Below are positions 6,437 to 8,220 of a stretch of DNA of 8,220 bases, piece after piece; within the stretch, counting starts at the first letter, position 1; each line of letters starts with the position of its first letter. The stretch comes from Thermoplasmata archaeon M9B1D (GTDB lineage: Archaea > Thermoplasmatota > E2 > DHVEG-1): positions 1 to 8,220 of the forward strand of contig MUGC01000082.1 in assembly GCA_002900535.1 (NCBI GenBank). The letters are read 5' to 3'. The notes below the pieces were generated by a model. The model saw nothing but the letters and a program-made list of their open reading frames with translations, did not search any database and had not been told where the DNA came from. Both the position numbers and the translations under genes were made by a program.

Positions 6437-7018
6437 TTACTTTTTTTCTTCTTTTTCTTCTGGTTTTAAATGACAGAGTCTTAACGCCTTTGAAAAGATT
6501 TCATCGGTTACTCTTGGAAACATTTTGCTTATGAATTTGTATATGCCTGAGAAATTCCAGATTTCATCATATATTCCTTTACTTGTTTCTATCTTTTCTC
6601 TAAAGTGAATATTCCAATCAATATTAGATACTCTTACACATAAACAATATGGTTTTACATCCATAACAATTACTAATGTCGCATCCTTCCAATACTCTAT
6701 TAGATTAGAGATATTTCTATATCCAAATAGGAATGTTGTTTTTTTCCAATCAAAACTATCTACTGTTCTAAATTTGATTTCGACTAACTCTGATTCTTTT
6801 GTATCTGGATTTATGACAACGAAATCTGGCATTGATAGTAGACGAACATTTGTCTTTGTCTTGTAGGAGGTCTTTATTTCTTTGACTATATCCATGTTAT
6901 GATGTTCTATACCGTAGTCCATTACTTTATATCCTGCGAGTTCCAAGATTGTTTTAACAAAGTTTTGACTTGTCCGTTCTTTTGATTTGCTTTCTACCCA
7001 TGCTGTTTGTTCTTTCAT
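6437..7018 (-). CDS. PD-(D/E)xK nuclease-like protein
   Basis: The protein has 193 residues. P64-D65 (SMPDFVV) and E80-x-K82 (VEIKFR), 15 residues apart, form the PD-(D/E)xK metal-binding signature of the restriction-endonuclease-like fold. The first helix, about 14-30 (TSQNFVKTILELAGY, with E26), could supply the preceding acidic residue. After the motif come a strand-helix unit (NLIEYWKDATLVIVMDV, about 105-121) and a lysine/glutamate-rich C-terminus. Family members include restriction enzymes, Holliday junction resolvases and phage or plasmid nucleases; the exact target cannot be told. The ATG follows the stop codon of the upstream gene with no gap (TAAATG), and GAGG lies eight bases before it, so translation is coupled. 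It has no methyltransferase neighbour in view, which argues against a conventional restriction-modification pair. Confidence 0.8.
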   Translation of the reverse strand: MKEQTAWVESKSKERTSQNFVKTILELAGYKVMDYGIEHHNMDIVKEIKTSYKTKTNVRLLSMPDFVVINPDTKESELVEIKFRTVDSFDWKKTTFLFGYRNISNLIEYWKDATLVIVMDVKPYCLCVRVSNIDWNIHFREKIETSKGIYDEIWNFSGIYKFISKMFPRVTDEIFSKALRLCHLKPEEKEEKK

Positions 7019-7243
7019 TTAGTCATCCTCTTTGATAATACTTCCATCTCCACGCATCTCGCCTTTATGTCTGCGATTGTATTCTTTCACTAACTCTCTA
7101 TGTCTTTCTTCCATGACTTTTAAAGATATTCCGCTTGGTACGTATAATCCCTCTTTTTTTGCGTCTTTATATGCACGAATATTTCCGCTAACATTCATAA
7201 TAGAATTTACAAGTTCATCTTAATCTAAATCTTCAACTGGCAT
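7019..7243 (-). pseudogene. Small charged protein with in-frame TAA at codon 8
   Basis: Reading leftward, ATG 7243 follows GAGGGAG, whose GAGG core ends ten bases upstream. It opens MPVEDLD and then meets TAA at 7222-7220. The same frame continues without interruption for 66 more codons (DELVNSI, then MNVSGNIRAYKDAKKEGLYV and on to SIIKEDD) and stops at 7019 directly against the nuclease start. The continuation looks coding: it is rich in K, E, R and D, helical, and has a coherent end. An ATG at 7198 could start a 59-residue version but has no ribosome binding site. Either the gene carries a nonsense mutation or sequencing error, or the short form is what is made. TAA cannot be selenocysteine or pyrrolysine. 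I do not recognise the family. Position suggests a partner or regulator of the nuclease. Confidence 0.6.
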
Positions 7244-7282
7244 AAGTTTACTCCCTCTAATTCCAATATTCAAAACAACTAC

Positions 7283-7296
7283 TCTTTTATAAAACT
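7283..7296. promoter_or_regulatory. Palindromic TATA element, probable bidirectional promoter
   Basis: TTTTATAAAA at 7285-7294 is its own reverse complement and so reads as a TATA box both ways. Leftward it predicts a start near 7265, about 20 bases before the charged-protein/nuclease operon. Rightward it predicts a start near 7315, about 57 bases before the microprotein ATG. The 14-mer TCTTTTATAAAACT that contains it recurs exactly at 7461-7474, over the stop codon of the microprotein gene. Confidence 0.45.
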
Positions 7297-7371
7297 ATAT
7301 CTTAAACAAAGATATTAAAAAAATATGAACACTTAAATGGAGGACGTGTTGTAATAACTGAGGTAAAATAA

Positions 7372-7470
7372 ATGGATATTAACAAACATCTGAATTTGAT
7401 ATTAGTTATTACACTCGTCTGTGTACTTATTTTAGTATTTCTTTTACTTAAAGCTATAAATCTTTTATAA
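7372..7470 (+). CDS. 32-residue single-span membrane microprotein
   Basis: ATG 7372 is preceded by GAGGT at 7360-7364, seven bases away, and opens a 32-codon frame ending in TAA. The product is MDINKHLN, then an unbroken hydrophobic stretch from about residue 7 to 26 (L, I, V, T, C, F), then KAINLL. This is the layout of a one-helix membrane protein with a short polar N-terminus. The combination of a good ribosome binding site, correct spacing, an upstream TATA element and a textbook transmembrane span makes it more likely real than chance. It is divergent from the nuclease operon and shares its promoter element. Small hydrophobic proteins can be toxins, complex subunits or stress peptides; nothing here decides between them. 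Confidence 0.55.
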   Translation: MDINKHLNLILVITLVCVLILVFLLLKAINLL

Positions 7471-7514
7471 AACTCTATGGTAAAGAAAGGGTAAAAAACC
7501 CTCTCTGAACCACT

Positions 7515-7538
7515 TACATACATAGTGCAATGTATGTA
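7515..7538. promoter_or_regulatory. Perfect 9-bp dyad symmetry (operator or terminator hairpin)
   Basis: TACATACAT (7515-7523) and ATGTATGTA (7530-7538) are exact inverted repeats around AGTGCA. The element lies 45 bases past the microprotein stop and about 170 bases before the EF-1alpha start. It is followed by T-rich DNA (five T at 7541-7545 and again at 7552-7556). It may be the terminator hairpin of the microprotein transcript. Alternatively it is a binding site for a dimeric regulator upstream of the EF-1alpha promoter. The remaining 7471-7705 gap holds a weak AGGGT/ACCCT hairpin (7488-7502) and no gene. Confidence 0.5.
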
Positions 7539-7611
7539 GATTTTTAAAACTATTTTTAGTTTAAATATTTTTAGTTTTCTTCCGTTGAAAAAAGTTTTAT
7601 CGCACAAAACC

Positions 7612-7621
7612 CTTATAAATA
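7612..7621 (+). promoter_or_regulatory. TATA box of the EF-1alpha gene
   Basis: CTTATAAATA fits the archaeal TATA consensus. It predicts a transcription start near 7638-7645 and a leader of about 65 bases. The leader ends in the ribosome binding site GGAGG (7691-7695), ten bases before ATG 7706. Confidence 0.55.
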
Positions 7622-7705
7622 GGAAGCATATACCGCTATAAAAAATTTAAAAAGGAAAACCTATAATATGAGATATTATTTATCAAAATAGGAGGAAGTA
7701 TAATT

Positions 7706-8220
7706 ATGGCAGATAAACCACATTTGAACCTGGTAATTATTGGTCATGTCGATCACGGAAAGTCTACATTAGTAGGACAAACCATGCTTCAGACTGGACA
7801 GTTTCCAGCTCACATGATCGAGAAATATAAAGAAGAAGCAAAAGCAAAAGGTAAAGAAAGTTTTGCTAGAGAGAACGTGGAGTTACAATTGATGTAGCTC
7901 ATAAACGTTTTGATACTGATAAATTCTATATTACAATTATAGATGCACCTGGTCACCGTGACTTTGTTAAAAACATGATCACTGGTACATCTCAAGCAGA
8001 TGCTGCAGTACTTGTTGTTGCAGCCCCAGACGGCGTGATGGCTCAAACAAAAGAGCATATGTTTTTAGCCAGAACTCTTGGTGTCAAACAAATGATTGTA
8101 GCAATTAACAAAATGGATGATACTAAGCCAGCATATGACAAAGCCAGGTATGACGCAGTTAAAGCAGATGTTGACAAACTTGCAAAAAGCGTAGGATATA
8201 AAGATGAACAGTTACAGTAT
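7706..8220 (+). pseudogene. tuf: Archaeal elongation factor 1-alpha, frameshifted and 3' partial
   Basis: EF-1alpha is the GTPase that brings aminoacyl-tRNA to the ribosome. The first 54 residues are intact (MADKPHLNLV; G1 motif GHVDHGKS at 13-20; PAHMIEKYKEE). The frame then runs out of register at 7868 and stops at 7897. From 7870 to the window edge a different frame continues the protein: RERGVTID (G2), DAPGH (G3, 7942-7956), NKMD (G4, 8107-8118), ending near GYKDEQLQY. Compared with the Thermoplasma-type sequence as I recall it (FAWVMDRFKEERERGVTI), about 8-10 residues before RERG are missing. That implies a deletion of about 25-31 bp, not a multiple of three. The promoter and ribosome binding site look intact and the rest shows no decay. 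A sequence or assembly error in a normal gene is therefore more likely than a true pseudogene. The end lies outside the window. Confidence 0.9.

Noticed and set aside
7220..7222. Recoding of the in-frame stop as selenocysteine or pyrrolysine
   Set aside because: The codon is TAA; selenocysteine uses TGA and pyrrolysine uses TAG.
7302..7607. A 101-codon open frame on the minus strand
   Set aside because: It runs antisense through the microprotein gene, the TATA-containing repeat and the dyad, has no ribosome binding site, and its cysteine/phenylalanine-rich product looks like translated AT-rich non-coding DNA.
7862..7900. Programmed frameshift or intron in the EF-1alpha gene
   Set aside because: Conserved codons are missing rather than interrupted by extra sequence, and no slippery sequence is seen, so neither mechanism would restore the protein.
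7810..8058. Minus-strand frame opposite the EF-1alpha gene
   Set aside because: It is the antisense shadow of a strongly conserved coding sequence.

Overview
The window reads as an AT-rich archaeal chromosome, most likely a Thermoplasmatota-type lineage (Thermoplasma, Aciduliprofundum or Marine Benthic Group D relatives). Three things point there. The translation factor at the right edge is archaeal EF-1alpha, with Thermoplasma-like segments such as PAHMIEKYKEEAKAKGK. The promoters are archaeal TATA boxes, some with purine-rich BRE-like stretches before them. The window carries PKD-domain secreted proteins with PNTPxIDGP..SG and DPDGDD..YIIDWGDG signatures, which I associate with these archaea. 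The lineage is inferred from family knowledge, not from a search.

Left part (1-3912): three co-oriented genes for exported proteins. They are a 5'-truncated PKD/beta-sandwich surface protein, a 195-residue secreted protein of Ig-like appearance, and a PQQ-type beta-propeller fused to a C-terminal PKD domain and a conserved-looking tail. The second and third have their own TATA boxes, so this is an array of single transcription units rather than an operon. A 37-bp sequence encoding the end of the propeller protein's tail recurs, out of frame and past the stop codon, just after the first gene. It is a relic of recombination or domain insertion among paralogues.

Middle (3913-6436): a likely accessory segment. 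A leftward serine recombinase (resolvase/invertase family) lacks the usual C-terminal helix-turn-helix. Downstream of it lies a GC-rich, strongly hairpin-forming island and a possible 28-residue acidic peptide. Divergent from the recombinase is a 472-residue exported, mostly helical protein of unknown function, driven by a good BRE/TATA promoter flanked by 11-bp direct repeats 33 bp apart.

Right part (6437-7470): a leftward two-gene operon. It holds a small charged protein whose reading frame is interrupted by TAA at codon 8, followed with no gap by a PD-(D/E)xK nuclease-like protein. Divergent from it, across a palindromic TATA element, is an untracked 32-residue single-membrane-span microprotein with a good ribosome binding site.

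Right edge (7471-8220): a dyad symmetry element, a core promoter, and the 5' part of the EF-1alpha gene. That gene is broken by an apparent deletion of about 25-31 bp plus a frameshift, which removes the residues just before the G2 (RGVTI) motif. As EF-1alpha is essential, this is either an assembly/sequencing artefact or a non-functional copy.

No rRNA, tRNA or CRISPR array was seen. I do not see a convincing complete new defence system. The best candidates for something undescribed are the recombinase plus hairpin plus orphan exported protein segment, and the nuclease operon facing a membrane microprotein.
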